From contig SRSI01000003.1 in the NCBI GenBank assembly GCA_005656395.1, forward strand, positions 434,001 to 498,000: a stretch of 64,000 nucleotides of DNA, read 5' to 3'. The notes under the pieces were generated by a model, which saw nothing but the letters and a program-made list of their open reading frames with translations, did not search any database and was not told the DNA's origin. Made by a program: the position numbers and the translations under genes. This document shows positions 20,902-33,656 of the stretch, one piece after another. Position 1 is the stretch's first letter. Each line of letters starts with the position of its first letter. The stretch comes from Strongyloides papillosus. Its lineage: Eukaryota > Nematoda > Chromadorea > Rhabditida > Strongyloididae.

Positions 20902-23900
20902 ATGGATGACAATTTTCGATTTCAAATTTTTGACAAAATTAAAAGTTTAATAAGATGTAGGAAACCAATGAATGACAGAACATTAAAAGAGACAAGAGTT
21001 ATAAGACTATGCGATTTATTTAAGATTTCTATTCCGTCTAATCTTGGAAAATCAGAACTAGAAAAAAAATATCTTCTAATTGACCGATATTATAGAAGAT
21101 ATATTCAAAATTCAAGTTCACGACAGGAAACAAATTATGATGATTTTTACGATTTCGTGAATACTACCATAAATAATCAAGCTTACAATGATTTTATTGC
21201 ACATAATATTGCCAATAATGCCAATGATGTATTAGAGATGAATATTTCTTGTGATGAAAATGATCAAAATTTATTAAGAAATGAACATATTAACTCAGAT
21301 AGTTACCGTTTTTATAACAATTCGGATATGTATGTTATATTAAATTCTAATTCTTATGTTTTCTATTTATAGTAATATGGATGAAATTATACTTGATGAA
21401 ATGGAACCCATAAACGAAAGAAATAGTTTATTTGATATGGAAGTAGATTTAACAAGTAATAATGATTTAACTGAAATGTAAGTGAATTTATGTGTAGATT
21501 TAATATTCTTTATAGAGAAAATGAATCTATTCCTGATGAAATATTAGTTAATCAGTTTAGAGAAAGCGTTGCAGATGATTATAATGTAATTACAGATGAT
21601 GAAATTGATTTCAGTGATATTTATGGGTAAGTTTATTTATTGATATTTATTTTATTTATTTTTATTAAAGAATAAACGATGACGTAATGTTTGAAAATTT
21701 ACAAGACAACCTTATAGATGAAAATGAAGACATTAATGCTAACATAGTTGTTAATGATAGTAATATTACTGACATAAATGGAAGTTCAGATGATAAAATT
21801 AAATTTATACCTATAAATAAAGATAATTTTGTGATTGATCATATTGTTGAAAATACTTATGGAAGGTCTGCAGATTTAGATAGACTAACTCGAAACAACG
21901 AACTATTTGATATGTTACATGATGAAGAAAATAATGTAAATGATATTCAAATGTTAAATGATTCAACTATACAGAATGCTCAAGAAGAAGTTATACAGCT
22001 TACTAAAAAGGATAAAAAAAAATTAGATTATATTGAGCAACTGGAAAATGATTTTAAAAATTTTAATATAATAAATTTTTTTAATTTAAAAAGTAAAAAT
22101 GAATTGAATGCTATTGAATTTATACTTAAAGATTCAATTGAGTTAGCTGAAAATATGAGAAATTACGATATTACGGTTCCAAATATCCCACAAATCCCTA
22201 GAAGTGTTATAAATAATAATAAAAAACTTGAAAAATATAGTATAATACGATCCCAAACACTTATTCAATCAAGACATATTGGGATTAATATGTGTAAAAA
22301 TGCTCCTATAGCTTTTACAATAGAGAACGTTGGATTTGAAGAAGATACTTATGGTTATTTGAATCGACTATTAGGGGGGTACCGTTATCATTTATATAAA
22401 AAAAGTCAAAATATTAGTGATTACGAACTTATCTACTTAGTGTTTACAGTAGTATCAAGAATATATCGTTCGCCTAGTCAATACTCTTTTGACATAACAT
22501 ATTACAATCAAATTCTTAAAAACTTGCTAGATGTAATTCCAAAAGAAAAACGTAAGGATGATGTGAAACAGTTGATAAATAACGTCATATCTTCAAACAT
22601 TGACAGGCAATTAAGTTTCAATAATAATATATTTTCACATGATGAAGATGCCATCATGGACGATATAAGAGATGGATATGAAATACCATTACAAGAAATG
22701 ACACTGGAACAACAACAACTGGTAAAGTATACAACTCTGGCTAGATGTTGTAATGAAGATTGTGAGAATATAACTGTTTATGAATACCTAACTGAAATTG
22801 TTGGGATGTTTATTGCGTTTCAGAGGAAAGACAACAATATCAAAACAGTTTATAAAATTATAAATTATATCAACGATAAAGGACTTCTAACGATTCTAAA
22901 CAAACTTGGTAAATGCTATTCAAGGATAAGAGGATTAGTCATGAGAATAAACGAAGTCCGATATCAATTAGATTGGCTTATAAGTTATACTAGAAATCAT
23001 TTAGATCCTGTTTTAAAAAATTTTAAAGGATTTAATACAACATTGAAAAGTATTGTAATTGAAAAGGAACCAATGTATTCAAATGAAATTAGTTTAGACC
23101 TACATAAAGATATTATAGATAAAGTAAGAAAAAAGATAATGGACATAAAATTAAGTATGTGTATTTTGTGTGAACGTATTAATGTATCTAATATGAAAAA
23201 ACTAAAGAAGGATAAAAAAGTTTATAATAGAATAATAAATATTGTGAATATGAGAGATGATTCAGTAGATTATACTACTGTAGAAAAAGCTGAAAGTATA
23301 TATTCTAAAATAGATAGTAATCATCCGTTCTTAAACAAAGAAGACATTTATCTGTGTAATGATTGTTACAAAGGTACAATAGAAAAACAGTTACGAAATA
23401 ATCCATTAGGTATTACAAAGTATTCATTAACAAATGGCTTGTATTGTGACAAAGTTCCTGATGTGTTAGAAAAATTAAATCAATTTGAAAAACTTATTCT
23501 TCTAAAAAGATGGATAATACAATCGGTTTTTGCTATAAACAGTGTAAATAAAAATGTAAGATCCCATATGAATTGCATTTCGGGATATTCAATAAGTATC
23601 AAAGTAAATTCCCAAAAAAGTTTCGATGAATTATTAACTTTTGGTAAACGCCATATAATAGTAATAAATAAATCTCAATATAAAATACGTTCTAACAATT
23701 TGGTGGACTTAGATAAAGTATATAAAGCTTATGAATGGTTAATAAAAAATAATAATTTGTACAAAAATGATATTCTTTTATCTAAAGATAGTTTTAACAT
23801 TAATTATGTTCAATCACAATTTATGTTTGTTGATGATGTAGGTACAAAAAGAGAACATATAGTTAAAAATTTAAACAGAGATATGAAAAGAAAAATTAAG

Positions 23901-26900
23901 AGAAAAGCTAAAAAGAATCTTACAAGTGAAGAAATAAAGAATGGCATAGATCCATATGATGAAGAGCCGATTTTTAAATTTGATCAATATGTACAACATA
24001 CAGATTTTGAATCCTTCCTTCTTGAATCATCTAATGATGGTGATGCTAACATTGACCCTTTAGCTGTATTTACTAAAGAGCATTTAAAAATTAATTGGAG
24101 TGACAGTGAATTAGACATGTCGAAAAAAATGTTTGAAACTTTCCCGTATATATTTCCCTATGCTAGATTTGGGTTGGATCATCCAAGGAAGATACCATTA
24201 ACTAATAAGGAGTACCTAAAGGTATTATTATCAAAAGCTCAAAGACGATTTACGAAGGAATGCCATTTAATTATGGCTTTATCGAAGACAGAACAAAAAA
24301 AGGATGCAATTAATTGCATTCGTATGATTGGCAATATGAAGATAGGAGAAACTATGACTCTAGAGGAATCTCTAGCATCATCAAGAGAAGGTAAACTAAT
24401 GAGAGTATTTAGAAAGTTGAAAACTTCTGATTCTTACTGGCATGATATAACAAATAAACTAAATATCATTGAAACATACATTGGATCTCCCACTTGGTTC
24501 ATGACGCTAAACTCCTCAGAACACCAATGGGAAGAATTAGTTAATGCTTACAAATTACTTCATATTGATAATGATGCAAGTTTCAATTTAAAAAAGAGTA
24601 TTGAAGAAGACCCATATGTAATGAATATAATTTTCCAAAAAAGACTAGAAATTGTAATGGATCATTTAAAATCTATTGACTCTGTGTTAGGAAGGGTTAT
24701 TTTTTATTATTACAAGATTGAATACCAGCAACGTGGCACACCACATGTTCACATGCTGTTATGGACAGATGAAGGTATGCAGTTAGATTATACAAATAAA
24801 ACTAAGGTAGAACAATTTATTGATAAATATATAACTACAAGTTTATACAAATCTTTAAATGATATTACCTTCACGGAAAAAATATTAAGTGAGCAAAAAC
24901 ATACATGCAAACTTCACTATTGTAAAAAAAGAAGACTAATCCCTAATAAAAGTTCTGATTCAAAGAAAAATGACTGTTATACAACAGGTTGTAGATTTGG
25001 GTATCCAAAAAATTCATCTTATAAGACTAAAATATTGAAATTAAATGATGATGTAGAAAGTTTGTTGGAGCTGTCGAAGAAAACTCAAAAAACATATATA
25101 CTTAAAAGAATGGAGGATGAGAAGGATATAAATCAATATAATCCTCATATGAAATTAATTTGGCTTGGCAATATAGACTTACAACCAAATGCATTGAATT
25201 TTAGTAATACTGGAGCTGTAAACTATGCATCAAAATACGTGAGCAAAAGCACTTTAAGTAATAATGAAAAGGTAACGGAATACTTAGAAACAGCTATGAA
25301 ATCCCATAATAAAACTGTTACTTCAAAACTGTTTCATTTGATGTATGGAATGCACTTGAGGCCACAAGCTTATACGGAAGTAATTGATATTGCAAGATCT
25401 GCAAATTCTCATTACACCAGTTTGAATGTCATTAATTTAAATACAGGAGCATCTGACAGTAGAACGAGAAATTTGTATAAGGATAAAAGAACAAATGAAA
25501 TTGTTCCTGCTAAAAACATGTACGACAACTACTATTACTCGAGGCCTCCACTTCTTGAGAATGCATGTTTATTTTCTTTTTTTGCCAATTTTACGCCACG
25601 GCAGGTAACACAAACATGTAAATTAAAAACAAAAGATGACTTTGATATCAGTATGTTTTTATCTTCTTATGAAGATCTTGATATTCAGTTGAAAGAAAAG
25701 TACTTTTCCGGTTATTCGACAGATAAATACGGTAACATTTATAATTATGTAACAAGGGATTGGAATAAGAGAGATTTAACAAGTCCGTGTTTTGAATTTC
25801 ATAGAGAATTATCAATACCTATAGGAACTACTATTGAAGAACTAAGAAATTCGAATGTACATCTACTACCACATAAAATAACGTTAATTGATTTCTTTAA
25901 ATTTATGGGCATAGTTGAAAATGGTCATGAGTATAATAATTATGAAACTGAACAAGATATATATTCACGTTATTGTAGAATATTTATTCCGAGAAGAAGA
26001 GATATCGACTCAAAAAATGAAGATTGTAAACTTTTATTCAAAAATTATATGGATTATTTAGAATTAAATAACATTCAAACTTTCAATGACATTAACAAAC
26101 TTATAAAAATTTGTAATACATACTTGAAAAAAAATTTAGCGAGTAAAGAATTCTCTCTGTATAAAAAGGAGATATATGAAAAATATAAAGAGATATTAGA
26201 TTTTGATAATGGTAATTTTAAAAAAATAGAAGTTAGGAATGACGGGTTTATTGATCCTGTAGCAAAATTTAAAAATTGGGATAATTTATTGCATAATATA
26301 TCATTGTTCAATAGTCAGCAGTCAAAAATATATAATATTTTATATAAAAAGTCTTTAGAAAGATATGATAAGTATAAAGAAAACATGTCTTTTATACCTT
26401 CAAGAATTGTTTGCGATGGCCCTGGGGGTACAGGAAAGTCATTTCTTATAGATGTTCTATCTGCTTCAATAACGGTTGCGCTAAGACAAAAAATGATCAC
26501 AACAGAATGTAAAAATCAACCGTTTGTTTTGAAGGTTTCACCAACTGGAGTTGCTTCAGTTAATATAAAAGGGAGAACTATTCATTCCCTTTTTTCCCTT
26601 CCGGTTCAAAAATCAAAATTTAAAATGAAATTAATGCCACTAAATGCAACCGCTAAATCAAAATTAAGTAGCATTTTGAAGAATGTACAGTTGCTTATAC
26701 TTGATGAAATTAGCATGGTAGATGCATCTATGCTATATTCAGTTAATTATCGGATAAATGAAGCCTTAAATTGCGAAAGTGGAACAATTTTTGGAAATTT
26801 GAACTGCCTTTTTACTGGAGATTTACTACAGCTGCCTCCTGTAAAAAAAACAGCAAGGGGCGCACAGATGTTCTATGAAGAAATAAATGAATCTATGTTT

Positions 26901-27950
26901 GAAGCTCAGTTTGGTGCTACAATTGGACCAAGAAGTGCATTCATTAGTTTTAATTTTATACCATTATATGAAAATAATCGTCAAAAAGACGATCCACAAT
27001 ATGCATCAGCTTTAAATGATATAAGGAAGGGTAATATTACATCAAATTTTGAACAAATAATTGAATCAAGGACATTTAAACATTTATCTCTTGTTGACAT
27101 ATACTCTAAATCAATTAAGGATGGTCATTCGGATCCTATAATATTAACTCCTAAAAATGAGGATGTTGATAAAATAAATATTGATATTGTTAAAGAATTT
27201 GCAAGGAAAAAAAATGAGAAGATATATATAATCCACTGTAATGATACAGCTATGATGGATGAAAAATCTTATAAACGGATTTGGTTAAAAAAAGAAAATA
27301 AAATTACAAATTCTCCTGTATTAAACGTAAATCTTGATTCAATAGAAGATTTGTTAATTGCATATGAAACAAGATCAAAAAAAAATGAAACAGGACTACA
27401 TGAAAAACTAGTATTATGTAAGGGGGCCACTGTTATGGTAAAAAGAAATCTAGATCTAGATAAAAGCGTCTGTAATGGTGCTCGAGGATTTATCGATGAT
27501 ATAATATTTAAGCCAAATTTAAATATGGATAAAAAATTAAAAGCTAATGATATCAGTGAAGTTAAAATAAGACTATATGATACAGGAAAGATTGTGTCAA
27601 TTCCATCGTCATGGCATTATTTCGTGTGTGGAAAAAATTTAATGCGAAGACTACAGTTACCAATAACACTAGCATACTGTACAACAGTTCACAAGAGTCA
27701 AGGTTTGACATTATCTTCAACTATCATTCATTTTCCGGTACATGAAAACAATAAAATATCTAAAACTGCAGGTTTATTATACGTAGCTTTAAGTAGAATC
27801 AGAAATTCAAATAGTTTATATATAAAAGATTTAGATTATACATTATATAATCTACCTAATGATAAAAATATAATAACACTAGAGAAATGGAGTACCCTAG
27901 ATTTTAAAGATGAGATAAATTATACTCCTTATGAAGAAATTGATTATTAA
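20902..27950 (+). CDS. Helitron replicase-helicase (RepHel), apparently intact
   Basis: This is the rolling-circle transposase: it nicks DNA, stays bound through tyrosine and unwinds the strand. Four exons join in frame (20902-21329, 21373-21477, 21516-21626, 21671-27950), with GTATGT or GTAAGT donors and TATAG or AAAG acceptors; about 2307 residues. The N-terminal third is helical and acidic with a CILCER...CNDC zinc-like pattern. The Rep nuclease shows the HUH motif HVHMLLW near residue 1240 and the Y2 motif YASKYVSK near 1400, with both tyrosines present. The Pif1 helicase starts near 1790: GPGGTGKS, then LLILDEISMVD, FTGDLLQLPPV and TVHKSQGLTL, ending LYVALSRI. No internal stop or frameshift is visible, so it could be active. 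The RPA-like gene downstream on the same strand fits a partner role. Confidence 0.93.
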
Positions 27951-28612
27951 GTACAAAATAATTTATTTTTTATTAATTATTGCTATATGGTAAATTATTA
28001 ATAACCATTATTTAGTTTTATTAATGTACAAATTTTAAAAGAAGTATCATTTTTTACTTATTTATAAAAATTTTTTGCCTTTATTTTATAGTTATATTTA
28101 TATCTAGACTGTAAACTTCAAATAATCTAAAGCATTTATTGAAAATGTAATCATTAAAAATATTTATCATAGTAGTAATTTAAACAATACATATTCATAA
28201 CATGTTCATATATATTATTAAAAAAAACATTCAAAAACATCTATAAAAAAAGTAAATACAGGAATATAAAAATTTTAATAATTTTATTATAGATTATAGT
28301 TAGCGACGCGGCTGACCCATAAAGAATACTTGATAAGAATTACAAAATGTAACGGCGTCAGGTATAAATTAAAATTTGAATAGTACTTTTTTCATGATAA
28401 CAATATATCATCGAAATATTAGTTATGTATTTGAATTTTATTATTTCTTAAATTTTCATGTCCTAATTTTATGCATTCAAATATTATATTAAAAATATAA
28501 TTGTTGATATTAAATCAACAACTAAAATAATGATTATTAATAAAATATAAAAGTAAAATATGTAATTAAAAATATTGAGTAAATAATTTACAAATAAATT
28601 TATATAAAAAAA
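27951..28612. other. Spacer between convergent Helitron genes
   Basis: It is AT-rich apart from two short GC spots, GCGACGCGGCTGACCC near 28303 and ACGGCGTCAGG near 28352, which form an imperfect inverted pair. Nothing else was recognised. Confidence 0.5.
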
Positions 28613-29613
28613 TTATTTTCTTTTTATTTTTGTCATATTTTCAGTTATTTCATATTGATTTAACAATTGCATCAGATGTCTTGAAAGTTCAATATGTGTT
28701 ACACCCAAGAAATTTCTAACTGCCTGAAGTTCAATTTCATTACTTCTTTCTGATGATAGTCCAAGTTCAATAGCATTAATGACATCATTTACATTAAGAG
28801 AAGTAGCATTTTGATTAACGGTGTTGTTAAGAATGAGTGGAGATGGCAGACTTCTTTTAAATGGTAAATTACAAGGATCTAAACTACGACGTTTACCCGA
28901 ATTGGTATTGATAAAATTTTCTGTTCTTTTTGGTGCTGTTGGTGTGCTAAATAAACTATCACAAGTAAAATTTGTAGGACTACTAATTACTGATACTTGT
29001 TTTTTGTTATTATCCTCTTCAAAAATTTTTTCATATGGTACACGTGAAAATCCATTCGAGTCATTTAATAAGTGGAGTTTTGGTGTATTGAAAATATTTG
29101 CATTTACGGCTGCTTTTATGATATTAACCTCACGTTCAAAACATTTTCTAAATGAATCTAAATCACTAATCTTGTAAATTTCTTCTAAAACATAACCGTT
29201 TATTACTCCTTTTGCTATGTTGAAAGTAGCAAATACCAGTAAGCCTTCATAGTCACTTTCTTCAACAATTTTTCTTGCCAACGTTCTTATGTTACCCTAA
29301 AAAAGAATAAATATAAATTATATATGTTACTATTACTCACTCTTATAATTTTCATTGATACTTCATCTTCCTCATTACTTAGATTTATTGTTCTATCATC
29401 ATCCAAGTAAATATTAGTTCCAAATGTTGCAATTTTCATAATCTTCAAATTCCCTACATGATATGTTCCAATATTTCTATCAATTATCTTCTTAAGCTCG
29501 ACAAATGGAATATTAAGTGCTGTTCCTCTAATTGATTTATTGGTACCATTAACGTTGATATTAAATTGATTAGAAACATTAGCTAAAAGATTGTTCTTAT
29601 TTGTAGTATCCAT
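28613..29613 (-). CDS. Helitron-associated protein of unknown family, copy B
   Basis: This is the paralogue of the gene at 15232-16200 and is about 318 residues long. Exon 1 runs 29613-29341 from MDTTNKN, the intron is 29340-29297 (GTGAGT to TTTTAG), and exon 2 is 29296-28613. Exon 1 has FNINVNG, FVELKK and IYLDDD; exon 2 begins with EESDYEGLLVF and ends with a conserved block (VINAIELG, RNFLGVTHIELSRHL, NMTKIKRK). A Ser/Pro-rich linker with two TPTAP-like stretches separates the two. It is convergent with the replicase-helicase gene. Both copies have open frames and a conserved intron, so both look selected and not decayed. Function unknown. Confidence 0.82.
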
Positions 29614-29700
29614 TTCTTGATAATGGGTAGAGAATATATGATCAATCGAAAAATAGATTATTTTATTTGAATAAAATGTTATAATTAAATTTGTAAAAAA

Positions 29701-29966
29701 AAAGAATAAATTTAAATAAAATTTTTTTAATGCCATAACGTCATTGTTGTTTTAATTTGCCTTAAGCTAATGATTTGTGTGATTGTTGAAAATATTTATA
29801 TACCTGCAAAACATCTTTTTTTTTAAATTGCTTGTTGCTAATAATTTGTGTGATTATTGTATAATTGGTGAATAAATTTGAATAAAATTTTTATATTCCC
29901 ATAACATCATTGTTTTGTTAATTTCTCCGGAGATAATGATTTGTTTTATTGTTGAATATAAATTTG
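29701..29966. repeat. Direct duplication upstream of copy B (unit about 168 bp apart)
   Basis: The stretches 29701-29797 and 29870-29966 share GAATAAATTTRAATAAAATTTTT, CCATAACRTCATTGTT and TAATGATTTGT in the same order. They lie just upstream of the minus-strand gene, where a promoter would be. Confidence 0.65.
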
Positions 29967-31211
29967 ATAGTATCTAAAATTTACTTTATCTGGATTGATT
30001 GCAATGGTTTATCGGTTTTCTTGATACGTCAATAAGTTTGCCGTCTTGCAATTTTTTTGCAACATAATTTGCGAAGTAATTAGAATGAACTGTGCAATCT
30101 AATAATAACAAGTATTAATGTGCTAAATAAATTTTAATTTTTTTATTCTAATATAGATTATTTTGTCAATCTTTTTAATTATATATTTATATATAATGTA
30201 ATGCATAGTTACATATATAAATAATTATGAGGTTGTAAAATTAATGGTAGTGGTTTAAAATTTTTATATACATACATATTATTTCTTTTTTAATACGATT
30301 ACGATTGCAATATCAAAAATCAAAGTGTAATTATCTATTTTATTAAGGTGCCTCTTATATCATAATGAATTAACACTTATGATTTAATATATTAATTAAT
30401 TATCATTTGTGATATATTAAATTCTAAACTAATGCTTTTTCGATAAATTATTTTTATGTAATATATTTTATAAATTAACAGATTATGTTTTTTGTTGAAT
30501 AAGATAGTACTGTAGTATTAAATCATAGTAATTTTTTTATCAATGTGGATTTTTTGGTGACAAATATAGTTATTTTATAAATTTTAAATCATAAATGTAT
30601 GTATTTTAATAATTCTTATTAGAATGTTCTTTATAATTAACATTTTAACTTTGACTTTATGTCGTTGCAAAACATTTATATTCTTTTATCTTTATACATT
30701 TTTTTAAGTATGTTCTAATATACCATTCATTTATTTTTTCGCATGTGAGTTAATGCATATGTAAATTATACGCAATTAACGTTAATGTTGTAATTTTTTG
30801 ACTTAGTTATTATGTTTCCATTTAGAGCCTATAATTATCCTTTTGAATATTTCCATAATTTTTGAATATAACGTGGTATGAATGAATACAGATTTACTGC
30901 TATTATGCAGTTATTATCATTGTTTTCTTACATTATTTTATTTTATTAGACAAATCTTGAGTCTTTATGGGGTTTGTCAAAAATAAAGACTTAATTTTAT
31001 GGGTTATATATACTATAAATTATGAATTTATCAATAAATAATTAATTCTAATAGTGACAATATTTTTAAAAATAATCTTTTATTATTTATCGTTGAAAAT
31101 ACAAATATGTTAATTTTAGATTATATATTTACGTTTTTTAAATATATACTTAAAATTTTTTCTAGGTTTTATATATAAATTGAAATCAAATTTTCATAAT
31201 TAGTTTGGACA
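29967..31211. other. Spacer between divergent Helitron cargo genes
   Basis: This AT-rich, gene-free stretch lies between divergently transcribed genes (unknown copy B and the RPA-like gene), so it should hold both promoters. No specific element was recognised. Confidence 0.5.
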
Positions 31212-32936
31212 ATGTCAGATTATATCACTTCAAGTGCTACTTTTCTCATGAAAGCTATTGAAAATAATAATACAGAAGTTAATAAATCTGTTCTTCTTAT
31301 TAAGGTAAGCTGATAAATTATCTTAATAATAAAGTATTGTTTAGATTTCTGATGATGTTAATAACGGGTTTGAATCAACTGATAATTTTTCTATCTTAAA
31401 AAGAACAAAAATAAAGGAGATATCAGAAGAATTTTTACAAAGATTTATTAAATACGGAAAAGTTTTTGTTGTTGTTAATGAAATTAGAGTTAATACTCGT
31501 TTTGATTTTATTCTTAATCAATTCCACAAGGAAATAGAAATCATGGATTATATTGTTAGTGAAAATGATTTGTTTATTGTTAATGAAAATTTGGAGCTTC
31601 TTCAAACTGCTATTTGTGAAACATCTGATTCTGCCTACGAACCTGAAGATGACGAAAAAGATCTTGGAAATGTTTATTCCGATCTAATCAACATATCTTA
31701 TGATATTAGTGTGTTGGTTCTTGAAAAAAGCAGCTATAGTAAGAGAAAAGGATCTGAAGAATTTACTTTTAATATTTTGGTTGCTGATTATCTCGGAAAT
31801 GTATTTGCTTTAACACTAATTCACCTGATCTTATCTACAATACAATTGAAATTGGAAATTTTTATGTCATGAGACTTAGAGAGGCTAGAGCGTTTTCTGC
31901 AAGAAGTAACTTGAAGAATTTCACAACATTTGATAAAGGCCTAATATTAACTTTCAATTCAACTGAATTTCAACCTTCAAATAGACAATTTTACTTTGAA
32001 TACCCAAATGTGTTACTAGAAGAATTGAACATTGTTTCTCAATGTGAAAATGATGGTCAAGTTAACATAGTAGGGATTGTTGCAAAAGTTGAAGATATTG
32101 TTACTCATTCAAATGAAAATATTCATGTATTTACTTCAAGACGGATTATATTCATTACAAACGGAGAGTTTACTTTACCTGTTTACATTTATGGTGAATT
32201 AGCATACTTTCAATTTCAAGTTGGTAATTTACTTGGAATAAGATTTGGTATCATTAAGCCTCACTTGGTATGTCAAAATATCATTACTTGTAATAGAACA
32301 TCTTATTTAATGAACGTTAATAAAGAACAATATTGTGAACTGTTTAATAAGGGAATGAAATTAGATTTAAGTTCAATTATTTTTCCTGACTTATCTCTCG
32401 CTCCATCAATTAGTGAAGTTATCAATACCGGAAAATATCTTATACATATCAGCGATACACCTGCTGTTAAAGTAAAAATGCAGAAGTTCTACACAATAGG
32501 AAAAATTTCTAATCTTGGTAAACTCCAGAAGCCTAGTAAATCTCAAAATGATTATGGACCATTTTTAAGAATAACAATATCTGATGCTTTGGTAAATATG
32601 CAGCATGTAACTATCTTTGCAAATAAGCTGTCAAAGATTGTTCTGTCATTATCTGGACAGTTACATAAACTTATGGAAGATGGAATTGATATTAATGAAC
32701 ATTTTAAAGAAATTTTGCATAAGCCAATGATATTCCGGCTTAAAATTGATAATTTTATATCAATTACTAATAGTGGTTCTGAAAAACCACTTGCAAACAA
32801 ACTTATTGATTATGTAGACTTCTGTTCTGCTGAAGTTTATACTGAATGGTGTGATAGAATGCTTAATGACTTAATGGATCTTAATAAATTGAATTTAAAC
32901 ATTCTTTTGGATAATGAAGTTCCTCAAGATCACTAA
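31212..32936 (+). CDS. Replication protein A large-subunit-like protein (Helitron cargo), one frameshift
   Basis: RPA-like proteins coat single-stranded DNA, a natural need for rolling-circle transposition. Exon 1 is 31212-31304 and the intron 31305-31344 (GTAAGC to TTTAG); exon 2 starts at 31345 in phase. The first OB fold (RPA DBD-A) is recognisable by its order: INISYDISVLVLEK, then FNILVADYLGNVFA, then GNFYVMRLREARAF and LTFNSTEF. Two further OB-like segments follow (VNIVGIVAKVEDI...VYIYGELAYF and FYTIGKISNLGKL...LRITISDALVN). I see no C-terminal zinc finger. The frame breaks at a short T run near 31814; one missing base restores the fold pattern, so this may be sequencing error. It lies 3.3 kb downstream of RepHel on the same strand. 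Confidence 0.8.
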
Positions 32937-33429
32937 AAAAATAATATTTTTTACAAATCTTAGTAATATATTATGAGTATACTAAATTCATATATATTAT
33001 GTTTAATTTAACTAGGAATATTACTTCTCGTTGACACAAATAAAAATGAATTTTTTCGAATATATTTTTATAAAAAGATTATTTTATTTTTGTAACCTGT
33101 TTATTTAAATTAAAAATATCTTTTAATAAAATGTAGCCATTGTTTATAAACTAATTTTTAAATTATTAATATTTATAAGTTTTAGATATAGTCGATCAAA
33201 ATAGCTTTAGATAAAAAAACAAATATTATTTTGTAAAGTTTTGCATATATTTTTGTTTTTTTTTCTTTGATCACCTATATTTATAATATGTTTTTTAAAA
33301 AATATTTATTAAAATTTTAGTTGAAGTAAGTATATGATTATAAATATTTTTATTTTTAAGAAGTCAATATTTTTTATATAATTTAAAAGTGGTCTATTTT
33401 AATATAATTAATAAAAATAATTGAAAAGG
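32937..33429. other. AT-rich spacer downstream of the RPA-like gene
   Basis: The Helitron 3' end may lie here, but I see no convincing hairpin plus CTRR. Confidence 0.4.
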
Positions 33430-33656
33430 CAATCCAGTGACTATACTTCCCGAAAGTTAAGCTGATTTAATTGTTTTCTGCTTTTGTAAATAAAGTAATT
33501 TTCTAATAATTTTACATGATAAAGCAGCAACCTGACTTACTACCTGGAGAAGTCATGCTGATTTAAATATTTCTGCCATATTTATTTTACTAAAATAATT
33601 TAATAGTAATTTTATATGATAAGGCAGCAACCTGACTCTACTACCTGGAGAAGTCA
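33430..33656. repeat. Two to three tandem units of about 101 bp built from an element end
   Basis: The phrase CTACCTGGAGAAGTCAT with a preceding GCAGCAACCTGACT recurs at about 33532 and 33633, with a degraded copy near 33435. Each is followed by a GCTGATTTAA-type spacer. The phrase is the terminal sequence of the palindromic element that starts at 33633. Confidence 0.75.

Larger units (their letters stand above)
14067..32936 (+). mobile_element. Putative giant autonomous Helitron with cargo genes (ends undefined)
   Basis: A complete replicase-helicase gene (20902-27950, plus) sits among a replication protein A-like gene (31212-32936, plus), two copies of one unknown gene (15232-16200 and 28613-29613, both minus) and a NADAR gene (14067-14623, minus). 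Helitrons of several lineages carry RPA-like genes, which supports the link on the right. The link on the left rests on the duplicated unknown gene. The coordinates given are only the outermost cargo genes: I found no convincing 5' TC or 3' hairpin-CTRR. The LTR element at 16687-20559 is a later insertion. It remains possible that the left genes belong to a second, decayed copy. Confidence 0.5.

Noticed and set aside
29614..29736. Upstream start (29736) for the unknown gene copy B
   Set aside because: The extra N-terminus is low-complexity and lies in the duplicated upstream block; copy A aligns from the Met at 29613.
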